From Nemopilema nomurai (lineage: Eukaryota > Cnidaria > Scyphozoa > Rhizostomeae > Rhizostomatidae): a DNA stretch of 64,000 bases. Position 1 is the stretch's first letter. Each line of letters opens with the position of its first letter. The stretch spans positions 3,435,852 through 3,499,851 of the forward strand of contig ML133420.1 of assembly GCA_003864495.1 (NCBI GenBank), in the 5' to 3' direction. The translations under genes were made by a program, and so were the position numbers. Positions 31,101 through 43,057 of the stretch are shown here, in pieces. The notes under the pieces were generated by a model. That model made no database searches. It saw only the letters and a list, made by a program, of their open reading frames with translations, and was not told the DNA's origin.

Positions 31101-34100
31101 ACTGCCAAAATGTAAAAAAGTATTTCTTCTTAGCTGCGGGCCAGGGTTTGACCCTGTTTCGCGAAATGTTTCCCGAAAAGTGCTTTTGGTATCTCAATAA
31201 AGTTCTACCTGAAAAGCTCTGTTTTCAAGAGTTGAATTATTATTCAATCGGTTTTGAAAGCAAAGAAACTAAGCTTTAGAATGCAATGAAGTCATTTGTC
31301 TTTAACTGTTTAAAATTAAACTTATTACACTTTATGTATTCATTTTTGGTTAGTGAGAGCTGTATGTTTTGAAAATAACCGGAGCTTTAGGAATATTATA
31401 CGCTTTTGGAAGTTCTTTTTACTCTTTTCAAAATTTTATTACTTTCTTATCTGGCTACAGCCAAACCACATGATTTGCTTGTGACGCAAATCTTTTAATA
31501 TTTGATGATTACTTTGTGAGTCTGTATGAATTTTTCGTGCTCATAATCTGATTTGTATGGTTTTCTACCACGTGTTCGAAGACTAAGAAATTCGACTTGC
31601 AATGATTATGAATAGATAAGAATGCATTTCATTTCATTAAAGATGCCCCAATGATCAAGATTTTACCTGATATTACTTTACTCATAGCGCATCTAGCTAA
31701 AAGCTCTTTCGCTAGGAGTCCTATCTACTGATAAACCCATCCATTCACTACCCCATCCACCTACAATCACATCCACCCACAATCCCATCCACCTACAATC
31801 CCATCCACCCACAATCACATCCACCCACAATCCCATCCACCCACAATCACATCCACCCACAATCCCATCCACCTACAATCCCATCCACTGATAATCCCAT
31901 CCACCCACAATCCCATCCACCCACAATCCCATCCACCCACAATCCCATCCACCCACAATCCCATCCACCTACAATCCCATCCACCTACAATCCCATCCAC
32001 CTTTAATCACATCCACTCACAATCCCATCCACCTACAATCCCATCCACTGATAATCCCATCTACCTACAATCTCATCCACCTTTAATCACATCCACTCAC
32101 AATCCCATCCACCTATAATCCCATCCACTGATAATCCCACCCACCTACAATCCAATCCACACACAATCCCATCCACCTACCATCTCATCCACTGACAATC
32201 CTGCTAGTTTATGTAGTTCTTCAATACGCAAATTATAGTCCTATGAGCTCCTCTTCGTTCTCCAAACAAGGCTTTGCGCAAAGCTGTTTTTCAAATCCTT
32301 CTCTGACCCCCATCTGATTTCTCCACAACAACCCTTCTTTTCTTTACACAATTAGCCCATTCTAGCCCATGCTTTTCTTCCTCTACAATCCCCATTCTCA
32401 GTTCTTCATCGCCCAATTGTATAAATAACCGTCAATATTCTTTCACTTACAACTTGTCATTCTCCTTCCACTCTTGTTATTATTTTAAAGATAAGGCTGG
32501 CTGTGGAATAAAGCATCCTACAGTCGCCCCTATTCATTCAATGTTGACACTGCAGCAACAGCTAAGCCCATGTGTACCTAGTCACCTGTCCAGGATTTGG
32601 GATTCTGTTATGAAAAGCGCACTTTGTATGAATTTATGCTGTAGGTGATCATGAAATTTCAAAAAAGAAATGTCACGATTAAGTTAATTTAAGCGGCTCA
32701 ATTAAGAATCCATCGATTCTATCATTGCTAAAAAGTCGCGATGTGATTAGCAAAAACTTTTGAATAAAGCTTATTGCCTAATTCTTTTGAGTTGGAATAC
32801 GAGTTTCAGCGAAAGCAGAATTGAAGTTCTTTTTTCTTATTCCACATCGTTACTTTGCAGTAGATAGGCCCATTATTATGCTAATTGATTTGAACCGATG
32901 AAGTTGCTGCTGTGATCGGGTTGTTTAACTTTCACTTGTTTGGTGGATCTCCAGCATTCAGAGCTCGAAATGCAGCCACTTGCTTTTGCAAACCTCCGTA
33001 TGTGTGAATGGCTGCTAGGAGGGGTGTGAAACCCGTTTCAAAGACGATATTTTCTCTGCCTGTTTCCACAAGAGAGGCAGCAGGTTGAACGGGACATGCT
33101 ATTTGCCATCCGACAAATTGCATGTTTGTTGGGTTCCTTCTGACTTTACGATACGTTGCTTTCTTCATAACCGAGTAGAAGCCAGTAATTCAGCGACCTT
33201 CCTAGCTGCATCTGGTTTTTCTATCTTCTCTAATGACGCATTATGCAATGTCATAATCCCTTAAGAGTTCGACCCACATTTACGTTAGGGCAGAGTAGGT
33301 GTCCACAAGGGTGTTAGAGATTTGGCACATGCAACTTTAACTAAAAACCAACTATGACATAATCAATTCTTGGATTTTAGCGATTGCCCCCTTGGAGAAT
33401 ATCCAGGTGATGCTGCATGTGAGCAGAAACTCGTTGAAAAACCACATATTGTGCAGCTTCAAAATAGAATTGACCTTAGAGATGACGAGGAACGGCGCCC
33501 ACGCAGTGCTAAATTGAATGACCTTTTCCACGATTCCATGCACACGTGTTTGCTGCCATCCGTATACGTCCGGTTGCAGGTCTACGATTTCCCGCAGTTG
33601 TGACAGGATGCGATATAAAAATGCATTCAAGATGCAAAATCCAAAAGAAATGATGCAAACTAACCAGTCAAAATCGAGAAAGTAATGACCCGCTTTAAGC
33701 ACGAAAAGGCAGTATAACGAGATTAAGAAATATAACATATTGCCAATTTTGCTTTCGGGCTCCCTGAATTTGGTCAACCTTGCATCCTGAATTGAATGCC
33801 AACAAGCAATTGTGGCTATTGAAAGCATAAAAACGCTGAGGATTCCACTTGCATTTATTATGCACGAAATTCTGTCACTCACGCCTTCGCCATTGCTGTC
33901 TTTTTGGACAACGCTGTAAATTACGCCGCCATTTCCAGCTAAAGAGACGACCGTATCAATGCCCGCCATAATTGATATCATTTTCTCAAACTTCGGTATG
34001 GTTTTTGAAAACCTTGCAATTTCATCGAAGCTACCCAACACGGTTGTGTATATTGAAAAGATGTTTAAAAACAACAACATGAAATTGCTCAGTTGGTCGC

Positions 34101-37100
34101 CAGCTATTCCGATTACGGACACCAACAACTCCATCGTACTCCCACTGGTCCTATCCATGTTGTGCTCTCAATCGAAGTTAGGTACCTCAAAATGAAAACT
34201 TCAGTTTTTCCCCTACTCTTTCGAGCCTGCATTTTCGTATCGTGTTCAAACTCCAGTGTTTGCTATTATTTCATATTTTTTGTATTCCAGAGAAAAATCC
34301 AATCACATTTATTGAAGGGAAAGCAAATATTTTCTTTCAATCTTCAGCAACTACGACCGTCTCCGCCTCCGAACAATTTTCAGGCAATCGCGACGACACA
34401 TGTTGCTGGCAATGTTTTCGCAAAAGAACAGGTTTACCGCCTGATCAGTGAACGAAAGCTGTTTTCTTTCCTTTCCTCATCAAACAATGCCTTTAAATCA
34501 ACGATCTTTTCGGAAATACGAAATGTTTGCCAGTTTGTCTTAGAATACACACTTTTGAATGAAGTTATCATCCAGTTAGCAAACTCGTGCTTTGTTTTCG
34601 CTCGTTCACAATCCCGTTAAAACTGGAAACTGTTTTCTCCCGTCAGGTTGTCTTTCATTGTCCTGAATACATTTTCTTTGAATATTTTGCGAATCGTTGA
34701 GCCCCTTCGTCTATATTCGTCTATCGTAAGATGCTTTCAAGTCAGGCTTTCTCCGTTTTGTGCTGCGTCTATTTGTCCTCTGCTGCTGAAATCCCAACAA
34801 CGAGCTTCTCAAGTTTCACAGCCTCTGTAAATAATTAGCAATGTGTGTACACCAATGATTCTAATTGCTTCATCACAAAATTGTTTTCGCACGCGACTCG
34901 ATCTTATTCTTGTCCGATCGCGCGAAACCTGTTATATCATACTTTCTCGCCCAAGCCGCGTAGCTCAACCTTATTTGCAAGTGATTTGTCGAGAATTTGT
35001 CTGCAAGTTGTCGAATTAAACTGCCAGCTGCACTTTTTTCATTCTACTATCTCCCACATGCTGAACAGCAACATTGTCTTTATACTTGTTCAAATTTGAC
35101 CGTCTCTAGCAGAATTTGAAATACTTTCGATTTGAAAACTTGCTCTCGAAGCCGCTACCTCCTGCCACACGCCTCCTAGTTGTAAATATTTCGTTTTGCA
35201 GAATCCGATTAAAGAACTACTCTAGTCGAGGTCAGAGTTTCTCCACTGCAGCTGGTTTCAAAAGTTTGATAATTTGGCTTGTTTTCATTTCTGCGCTCCC
35301 TTATCTATTGCCTGCGTATCGTTTTGGCCTAAAATTAAAAACATTTGTGTTAAGAGACCCACACAAATGTGCTAGGTAATAATTCTCAGTTTTGACCTGC
35401 CATTTGATCAATTAGCACCACAATATAAAACTAGGCATATGAAACCTTTATCTTACTGCTTCTTTCAAATCTTTACCTCTTTGTTTAAATGTTATAGTTC
35501 TAGAATTTCAATAGATAAGGTCCTTCAAAGGGATTGTTAACAGTTATTGTTGCTGTATTCTAAGAAGAGCCTTTCTCTTCGCTCGTTCATAAAGCATTAA
35601 AAAGTTTCACAGCTGATCAATAAATTTTGCAGACCGCCATTTTGGAATCCAAAGCCCGAAAAAAATGGCCCAGACTGTTGGATTTTGCAAAAAAGAATTT
35701 TTGACAGTCTAACATAAATAAATTAAGTTTTCTAGTACTCTATGAGTTTTATGGTTCCTGAAAAAATAATTTTTTTTCTCGTTATGGTCTCAAAGCCTGT
35801 TTACGAGTCCCATCAGTGCGATTCGCAGTTTTTAGTACCAAATTTTATAACCAACCCTAGACATTCATCTAGCAAAGTATCTTTCAAGATAATATACATT
35901 TACAATTTATGCAATTCTGATTTTTATTTCATCATAGTTTCTGAGAACCAGGCTTTACAAAGTATTTGAAAGTTCTGCAGTCTTATATTTAGGTATCATG
36001 ATGTCTGTCCTTCTTTTGATACTTCAAACAGATAGAACTTTTGGAGTTTGGCGTTTACCTTGGTGCATTCAGTTTTTCTTGCATGAATTATTTTACGGGG
36101 ATGTTATTCAAAATCCAGATTTAAACGCCATTTAATCTTGAAAAGTAGGCACTATGAATGCATAGCTTGAAGATAATCCTGTTTTCTTTTGACCCATGAA
36201 ACTCAAATAATATGTAAGATCGGATGTAGCCGTCTTATAGTTGTCTAAACACTATGTTACGTATTGAGAAAGCTTCGTCAAGCTGTAAATTTCTTTGCAC
36301 CAGGAGACCTGTTCAAAGCAAGACTACATTACGCAGCTATTAAATTGGTTTTTGCAGTCATTTTAGGAATCATCCCGCGCCCTACACGGTGCATTCAGGA
36401 GACAAGTTTACAATTCAACGAGTCGAAAAGTTTCATCTTGTTATGCTTTTCCATATCACGGAAAGTTTCATCTTGTTCTAATTGTTCATACAGGTACTTT
36501 GGCTGCGTATGTGATCCAATTTTCTCATTGACGTCTTTTGAGTCAGCCTACTTTGCTGCCTTGTTCTCGCTCTTTTAAGGTGGCTCTGGTCGTTCAATGG
36601 ACTCCTTCCGTGCTAGTCAATACTTTCTTGGCAAAATATCTCCTCACTTTTTCTTTTAACGGTCTTATCGGCTTTGCTGCGAAGAATCAGTGATATTCTG
36701 AGTAACAGTGAAACAGTTTTGTAATTTTTCGTCAAACTCATAGAGAATTCTCATACTTATCTATTAATCCCAAAAGCTTTGAGTCAACATTCACCGTGTT
36801 TCTTTGGCGGCCTCATCTTGGTAGCTACTAACCTTAAGTATCAAGAATCCTCACTCATAATTTTTGATGAGTGTTCTTATTTGCGACAAAAATAGCTATT
36901 CTTGTACTTAATCACCTCCATTGAAGGCAATTCATTTTCTGCCAGGAAATCTTCCGGGAAGCCCATATTCTATACTTGCTATGATGTTTGAACTTTACTT
37001 CTCCAAGTGGAAGAATGTGCCGAAATGTCGGAAATTTCCACGAGGCACTATAACTTTTTAAGCAGACCGTGAAATTGATAATTTCGAATTGGGTCATTTG

Positions 37101-40100
37101 TAGTGAACGCCTTTGTTTGTGAAGGCTAGAAGTAATGATTTTCCTCTTTTTGGCTGCAGAATGATTCACTGATTATCGGACAGGGTTGGCAAACGTAATT
37201 ATCTCCACCACACACCCAACCTGACCCAGACAAATGCCTGTATACTTGAGAACCACATCAACCTAGAATCCACGACCTAATCACAAAAATTTTACGTTAC
37301 ATTTTTCTTTTTGAATTATGGTAATTTTTCAATGAACCTACTCTGCTTTGCCTCATTGCCGAACATGTGCATGATTGACCAGAACGAAGCTCCAGGAGAC
37401 CATAGAATTGAGTTTTGATTCCACAACATAGCAATTTTGTTTTGAATTGGATTGTATCTTGGTCTGTATGTTTTTACCGCCAACTTCGTCAATAGGAACA
37501 GGTGGTTTCGTCAGGTGAGAAATTCTTGCTTGTAAAGCAAGGTGGAATCTGGTGAAAGCTACAATCGTTCTTTCGCGATACTTTTGATGGATTTTACAAA
37601 GAATCGTCTGCAGAAACTAAAATTTGTATTGATAATGACTTTATTGGATTGAAGTATGGTAAAGGCTTTATATTTAACGCTTATACACTTTTCTTATAGG
37701 ACTTCAATGAATGTAAAAGAATTTTAGTTGATAGAGGTAAGCTGAAGTTGATCTTTTTGACTTGGAATTAGCTTTTAAAAATAAAGAACAACGAAAGAAC
37801 GAGATTGAAAGGGCAAATCTTGATGTCACCTTCTGTTATCACCACTGAAATTGCATACGATGACTTTTCGCCTACGGGAACTAAAATTGGAAGGCAATCT
37901 AAAATAGTGAAAAAGCTTCTACTAACAGGCTGATTAGGCGATTTGAGGAAATTTTTATCATAAAATCAATGCAATTCGATGTTCCAAGATTCTCCCTGAT
38001 AATCTACAGGTCAAGTGCGGTCTCTAGAGAGTATGCTAGCCAAAACGTAAAGCAGAGAAACTGGTTGCAGTTGTTCCCAAAAAAAGGGATTTTTGTTTCG
38101 ATTTGGGTTTTCAATTTAATTACCATTGGAAAACGGCAACAAAATCATTATTACGGTTCTAAATTGCTCGGTTTTAAGCGAAAAATCAAACGCAGCTGCA
38201 AGATTATTGCAGAAAACTTTCAGCCGGTTTATTTCGCTTAGCAACAATGGTCAAGAAATCCTTTGAAATACTTCTGTCTCATATGCTTTCAGAGATTAAA
38301 TTTTCGTTCGAGAAAGTATCATTTGCAAAACAAGATAAAATCTTTCCCGCTAAAGTGAATGTGAAGTGTATGGCAATCCTAAAGAGCCGTTATCACATGT
38401 AGGTTATACATAGGACCGATTTTACGCGTAGAATTTACTGTAGTTTTATCTACTCATTATCGCTCTTCTTGTTCTGTTTTGTCTTTCGTTAGGCCGTATG
38501 CAATGTAACAATGTAAAGTAGTACTGTGCTATTGTCTAAATGTAAAGAATTTGTTAACTCTGTGCGTCACCGTAAAGTAATCGTTATTCGAAGTTCCCGA
38601 TTATCTTTAAGGTGAACTGTTTCTCAAAAAAGCTGCTGGCTCAAGAAAAAGGATCGCAAAGTTAAGTGTTCAGTTTATCAGAGATGGGACGGTATGTTTG
38701 CATATTTGGGTTTTTCATTGTTATAGCGAATTGGTTTTTCTGGCAGAATCGATCATGTCTGTGCCTCTCGTAGAATATAGATACGATGGCACCTCCTTTG
38801 TGGCCTGAAGTTTCTGATTCTTCAGTTGCTTGGATACCTTGTGAGACTAGAGATAAACAAAGATAGATAGAAGGAAGAGAGATTAGCCGGAATGAAGCAA
38901 AAACAGACAGCGTTGTTGATAAAGCGAATGAATTATCATCATAAATCGATTCTCGTTTTCATTCCGTGTTTGTATGAACATCTTCTGCCCTAGGCTAACC
39001 GGCCGACAATTTTCACAAGTTCACGAAGTTTTGAATACGGTTGTTTGAGCCTAGCTGATCCTTAACTGTCATCCACAGACTGGCTCTTAGTCTCGCCTAT
39101 TTTCAGACATTTCAAGAAAGCAGTCTTTAGTCGGTGAAAGTCATTTCAGGCGTCTTTCATGTCAAGAATTAGCTGGCAGAGACAGGAGAGAAATGTCCCT
39201 TAAGCTGTTTTTCTATTGTCTCGCTTGCGTGCATTGTTGCATTTTGAGATGGGTTTTCTGAACTCCAATGGATCAATGCAGTGCCCATGTCGTCTTATAC
39301 CATAACATCAAATCTCTCCGTGTTGTTTTACTGCATTTACGTGTCATTTGCATTGCATCAAAAAACTTTCGTGGCATCTCACAGCGTTTCCTGGCAACGG
39401 ACGAACTTTAGAAGTTCATAGCATATCCTTGCATTTAGTTGAATGTCTTCGAATATCCTCACTTGTTCAATGTATCTCAGTAGCCTCTTCTGTGTTTTGC
39501 AGACCATCCTCACTCATTCGAGGTCAAGAGGCGTTCTCCAGCTGCTCAAAGAAGCCGTCGATCAAAAGAAGCGGTTCCAGGTTTATGTGACCGAATCAAT
39601 GCCGGACAAGTCCGGGTGTGTGATTCTTGCTTTTCTCTTTTTTTCTTTTTCACGTATATTAAAGTGGTTTGTACATGTTGAATGGATTCGCCCACATTCG
39701 GCGTTATTTAGGGCAGTTATGTTAGCCATGTATGTTGGATCGAATTGAAACATACGATTCGTTCATCGGGGCAGAAAAGCATTACCCTCGAAGAGAAATC
39801 TTGGATCTTGTCACATTAACCGACATAGATACGTGATCAGAATAACACGTGCGTGTATTATATTCCTTAGAATATATTCCTTGGAAGATATGTAGACGGC
39901 ACTCAATATACGATTGGTGCTTACATCTGTAATAAAATTAGGCTCGATGCGTTTAAATTCTCATGCGTGTTTATAGTCTTTTTGATGCGTTGCCCACGAA
40001 AGCTTTTAATTACAAGTCTCCTAATTTCAGGCATCTGATGTGCAATGAGTTGCAAGACCTTGGCATCCCTAGCACGGTCATCCTCGATTCAGCCGTTGGG

Positions 40101-42017
40101 TAGGCAGCAAACTTCCATTGCCCTAACGGAAAGCTGTCAAAGCTGTCGTCTTTCTTTTAAATAACTTTCTCATGATTTGGACAATTTTATGCATTGGACA
40201 CTTCAGTTTGAACAACCATTGTGCTTTTCTTGTTCCACTGCAAATCTTGTTCGTTCAATTGGCTAAATCATTGTGAGTCGCATTGAGTCACGTGTACATG
40301 TGTTAAACAGGGTTAGCCGAATTGTTATCCTTTACTCGCAGCTATCTTGTTTTTCACGCACTGCCTGATGATTGGTTGGATGAAGTCACGTGCAGCAGCA
40401 GATGATGACTTGATTGGTGGACTACACTTATAAATCAAACAGCGACTTTTTGTCGGGTTGCTTTTCCCTTAATGACCTTTCCGCTTAAGGTTTCTTTGGT
40501 AATGTAGTCTGACTGAAGACTGACTGAAGACACATCATGTGCAATTGCTTCCGCACATGAAAAATAAAATAGAGACCGCTGACGATGATCATCATCATAA
40601 TGATAATTTATTCTTTCGACCTCTTCTTCGTTATCATCATTATTATCGTCGTAGCTGTGTTTCAATTGACCTCTTATGTTTTCCAGATACATAATGGAAA
40701 GAATTGAGATGGTTCTGGTTGGCGCTGAGGGCGTTGGTGAAAGTGGCGGTCTTATTAATAAGGTGAGTTCACGTCCGTGTGAATACAAGGATTGTGTAAG
40801 CAAGGTTTTTTACGCTCACCGGACGCACGATAATACTCCACGCCGATTCAGCATCAATGCCGGCCTAAGCACACCCTCATTAGAACCTGATCCACTAATG
40901 CTGTTGAGACTACGCAACTTAGCGCTTCTTCAAAGAAAGGCCAAATGTTCTTTTCTCGGCTTTTCTTTTTTGCCCTTCTGGCATGCATCCCACGCAGATG
41001 TAAGCAATTTAAGCAAAGATTTCATTTTGTTTTTTCCTCTCAAAGGTGGGAACGTACCAACTGGCAGTAATGGCTAAAGCCATGAACAAACCCGTCTTCG
41101 CGGTTGCTGAAAGCTTCAAGTTTCAGAGAATATACCCTCTTAATCAGAAAGAGGTTCCAAACAAACACAAGGTAAGATCATTATTCTGTGGCTGAGCTTT
41201 GCAATTGACATTCGAACGAAATTCTTCTCACGCTTGGATTTGTGTGTCTCATCTGACACATTGTCATCCATACTAACATTACCTTGGTTGCTGAAGCACA
41301 CAACAAATGACAGCACACAACAAATGACATCATCAGCAAGATTCAAGTTCTTGGAAATCTATTGATGATATGAATTAGCACAACGCAATAAGGCCAATGG
41401 TTTTTTTGAAGACTTATGGGGATTGTCTAACTATTAACAATTGAAAGCAGTCTAGAGAAATTTGATGAGAAGATTAGTTATAAAAATTTTTGTAAGAGGA
41501 ATCAATAATTTGATGAAAACCTCTGCTTTTCACATTTGCATGTCCAGGGACACGTCCACATTCTAGGATGAATCGATGTTTTTATCATAACTAGCTCGGT
41601 CTAGTTCAAAGTGCGTTCAGATGCGTTCTGCCGTCATCCTTGGCTGAGAATATCCAGTATTGATGATGTCTTTGAAATCGATGGGCTTAGTTATTATTGA
41701 AATAATGAACTAAAAAAATTAGTGGTCTAATGTTTCGTGCAACAAAACTGATCAAAACCTATGTTCAGAATTTTTTATTCACAATGCTGTTTAACCTGTC
41801 AACTACAAAACCACTTTTTATCTACCCTCCTGTGAAATAATTTGGTGTCATTTTGATAATTAAAGCTCTTGCTCTTTTTCAGTACTGCAAGACAAGTGAA
41901 ATTGGTCACCCAAGTGTCGACTATACACCACCATCCTACATTACCCTACTTTTCACTGACTTGGGCGTTTTGACCCCTTCAGCAGTTAGTGACGAGCTCA
42001 TAAATCTGTATTGTTAA
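27566..42017 (+). CDS. EIF2B1: Translation initiation factor eIF2B subunit alpha
   Basis: Ten coding exons in phase: 27566-27578, 28125-28226, 30090-30229, 37700-37736, 38612-38691, 39503-39615, 40031-40099, 40687-40762, 41046-41171 and 41883-42017 (891 nt, 296 residues; human about 305). The N-terminus reads [19 protein letters not shown], colinear with the vertebrate start, and fixes this ATG over the upstream one at 27528. Recognisable family segments are [42 protein letters not shown], and [19 protein letters not shown] at the C-terminus. The subunit belongs to the eIF2B alpha/beta/delta Rossmann-like regulatory family. It bridges the two halves of the decameric guanine-nucleotide exchange factor for eIF2 and mediates inhibition by phosphorylated eIF2 in the cytosol. 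Exon 1 contributes only 13 coding bases. Intron 3 is 7,470 bases and hosts an antisense gene. Confidence 0.97.
29362..29510. repeat. Possible small foldback repeat in EIF2B1 intron 2
   Basis: The segment around TTCACATGACATAAACTAACCTGGG (29362-29387) is similar to the reverse complement of the segment near 29476-29502. A GAACCTGGGG-type motif repeats two to three times next to the left arm. The arms are imperfect and no target duplication was established, so this is tentative. Confidence 0.35.
31737..32200. repeat. 16-bp minisatellite in EIF2B1 intron 3
   Basis: About 28 copies of CAATCCCATCCACCTA and variants (CCCATCCACCCA, CACATCCAC, CTGATAATC) run across roughly 460 bases. Three units make 48 bases, which explains the apparent Trp/Gly/Asp-rich minus-strand ORF with a 16-residue period; it is not a gene. 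Confidence 0.95.
33352..34158 (-). CDS. Intronless multi-pass membrane protein of unknown family (possible 7TM)
   Basis: An uninterrupted 268-codon ORF lies antisense inside EIF2B1 intron 3. This length is far beyond what this AT-rich DNA gives by chance. The protein has about six or seven hydrophobic stretches, roughly residues 24-44, 60-85, 97-120, 139-158, 163-185, 215-235 and 240-258, joined by short polar loops. That spacing resembles a seven-transmembrane protein. However, no DRY-like motif is seen after the third segment (CWHSIQDAR occurs there instead) and no NPxxY motif in the last. It may be a highly diverged rhodopsin-type receptor, many of which are single-exon genes in cnidarians, or another polytopic protein. 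No family assignment is claimed. The start MDRTSG was chosen as the first ATG of the ORF. A pseudogene is less likely because no frame disruption is present. Confidence 0.6.
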   Translation of the reverse strand: MDRTSGSTMELLVSVIGIAGDQLSNFMLLFLNIFSIYTTVLGSFDEIARFSKTIPKFEKMISIMAGIDTVVSLAGNGGVIYSVVQKDSNGEGVSDRISCIINASGILSVFMLSIATIACWHSIQDARLTKFREPESKIGNMLYFLISLYCLFVLKAGHYFLDFDWLVCIISFGFCILNAFLYRILSQLREIVDLQPDVYGWQQTRVHGIVEKVIQFSTAWAPFLVISKVNSILKLHNMWFFNEFLLTCSITWIFSKGAIAKIQELIMS

Positions 42018-42303
42018 TATTTAATCTTAGTCAAATTTATTCGTAGATTTCTTAAAAATTATATGTTATGGACCAAAAATGTATTGATTATTATCTTAGT
42101 TATCTCAGGGTGGATCAGATTTTCAGCAGCCGGTTAAAGCTATTTATGGTAAGGGTTATACACTGTGCTAAGGTTTTCAAGTATGGTGGTCTATTTTGCA
42201 ATGAGCAGCTTGCATAAAGGAAGCGTAAACAAATGGGCGATTTAGTATCTCAACGTCCTTCAACATGGTTTGAAGTTTCCAAATTTTACAAGATACTGGA
42301 CGC
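42018..42303. other. EIF2B1 3' flank
   Basis: Presumed 3' UTR and downstream sequence of EIF2B1. No clear AATAAA in a convincing position and no other feature was seen. Confidence 0.4.
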
Positions 42304-42306
42304 TAA

Positions 42307-43054
42307 GGCCCTGTTCACACGGGAACGCAATCGTCCCATTCCGATCTTCTTCGTTTCGAAAAGTGTAATGCTCAGGGGTTATGTTCACACGGGAACGCTT
42401 CAAATGAAATTGTTCCGTTCCAAAAGTGGACAATAAGATAAGTGATACGAAGTAAGTGATAAGTGATAAAATAAGTTCCGTTCCCTTGTGACCGCGCAGA
42501 ACTGGTCCAAAAATTGGTACGATAAGAGTTTTGCCTTTGGCTCATGCGTCTGTGTTGTTGTTGTGAGAAGCAAGCGGTGACAATAGTAATTACAGCGAAG
42601 AAAATGGAGGATTTCACAAACACTATTGGTCTTTTTGCAGTTTCATTAGCTACACTCTTGTCGTCCGTCCATTTAAACTACTCCACACAATTCTGCAACC
42701 TTTGAAATCCCTCCCCTTTAGGTTTGGCTTCCATTTTACCACGAGCTTGCTCTTTTTGGAGCGCTGTAGTAATCTCCATTTGATGATTTTTTAATTAAAT
42801 TGTTTAAAAACCAACGAAATCGGCTCAGAGATAAATCAAATTGACGAAATCAATCCCCATTATGGACATGCGCATTAAAGCTCATTTGCTTATTTTGGCG
42901 CGCAAATTGGAGAGCGGAACGATTTCGTTCCCGTCAGAACATAAACAAAAATCGATACGCAATCGTCCGTTATCGTGTGAACAGTATACTCTTCCGTACC
43001 AGAAATTTGAAATAAAATGGAACGGAACGATTGCGTTCCCGTGTGAACGGGGCC
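42307..43054. mobile_element. PIF/Harbinger-like MITE
   Basis: The element begins GGCCCTGTTCACACGGGAAC and ends with the reverse complement of GGCCCCGTTCACACGGGAAC. The inverted repeats continue for about 36 bases with few mismatches. It is flanked by a TAA trinucleotide on both sides (42304-42306 and 43055-43057). A GGSCCYGTTCACAC-type terminus with a 3-bp TWA target duplication is characteristic of Harbinger elements. The 748-bp interior has no transposase ORF, but has an extra internal copy of the GTTCACACGGGAACG motif near 42383. Confidence 0.85.
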
Positions 43055-43057
43055 TAA

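Noticed and set aside
31815..32000. Gly/Trp/Asp-rich repeat ORF on the minus strand
   Set aside because: Product of the 16-bp minisatellite, not a gene.
32932..33168. 78-codon minus-strand ORF downstream of the nested membrane gene
   Set aside because: No family recognised beyond a vague ankyrin-like GFTPLLAA string, and too short to call on its own.
34950..35000. tRNA-like GCGTAGCTCAA string
   Set aside because: Only a short A-box-like match; no B box or cloverleaf arms at the right spacing.
34093..35379. Series of plus-strand ORFs over and beyond the nested membrane gene
   Set aside because: Partly antisense shadows, no conserved content, no consistent splicing.
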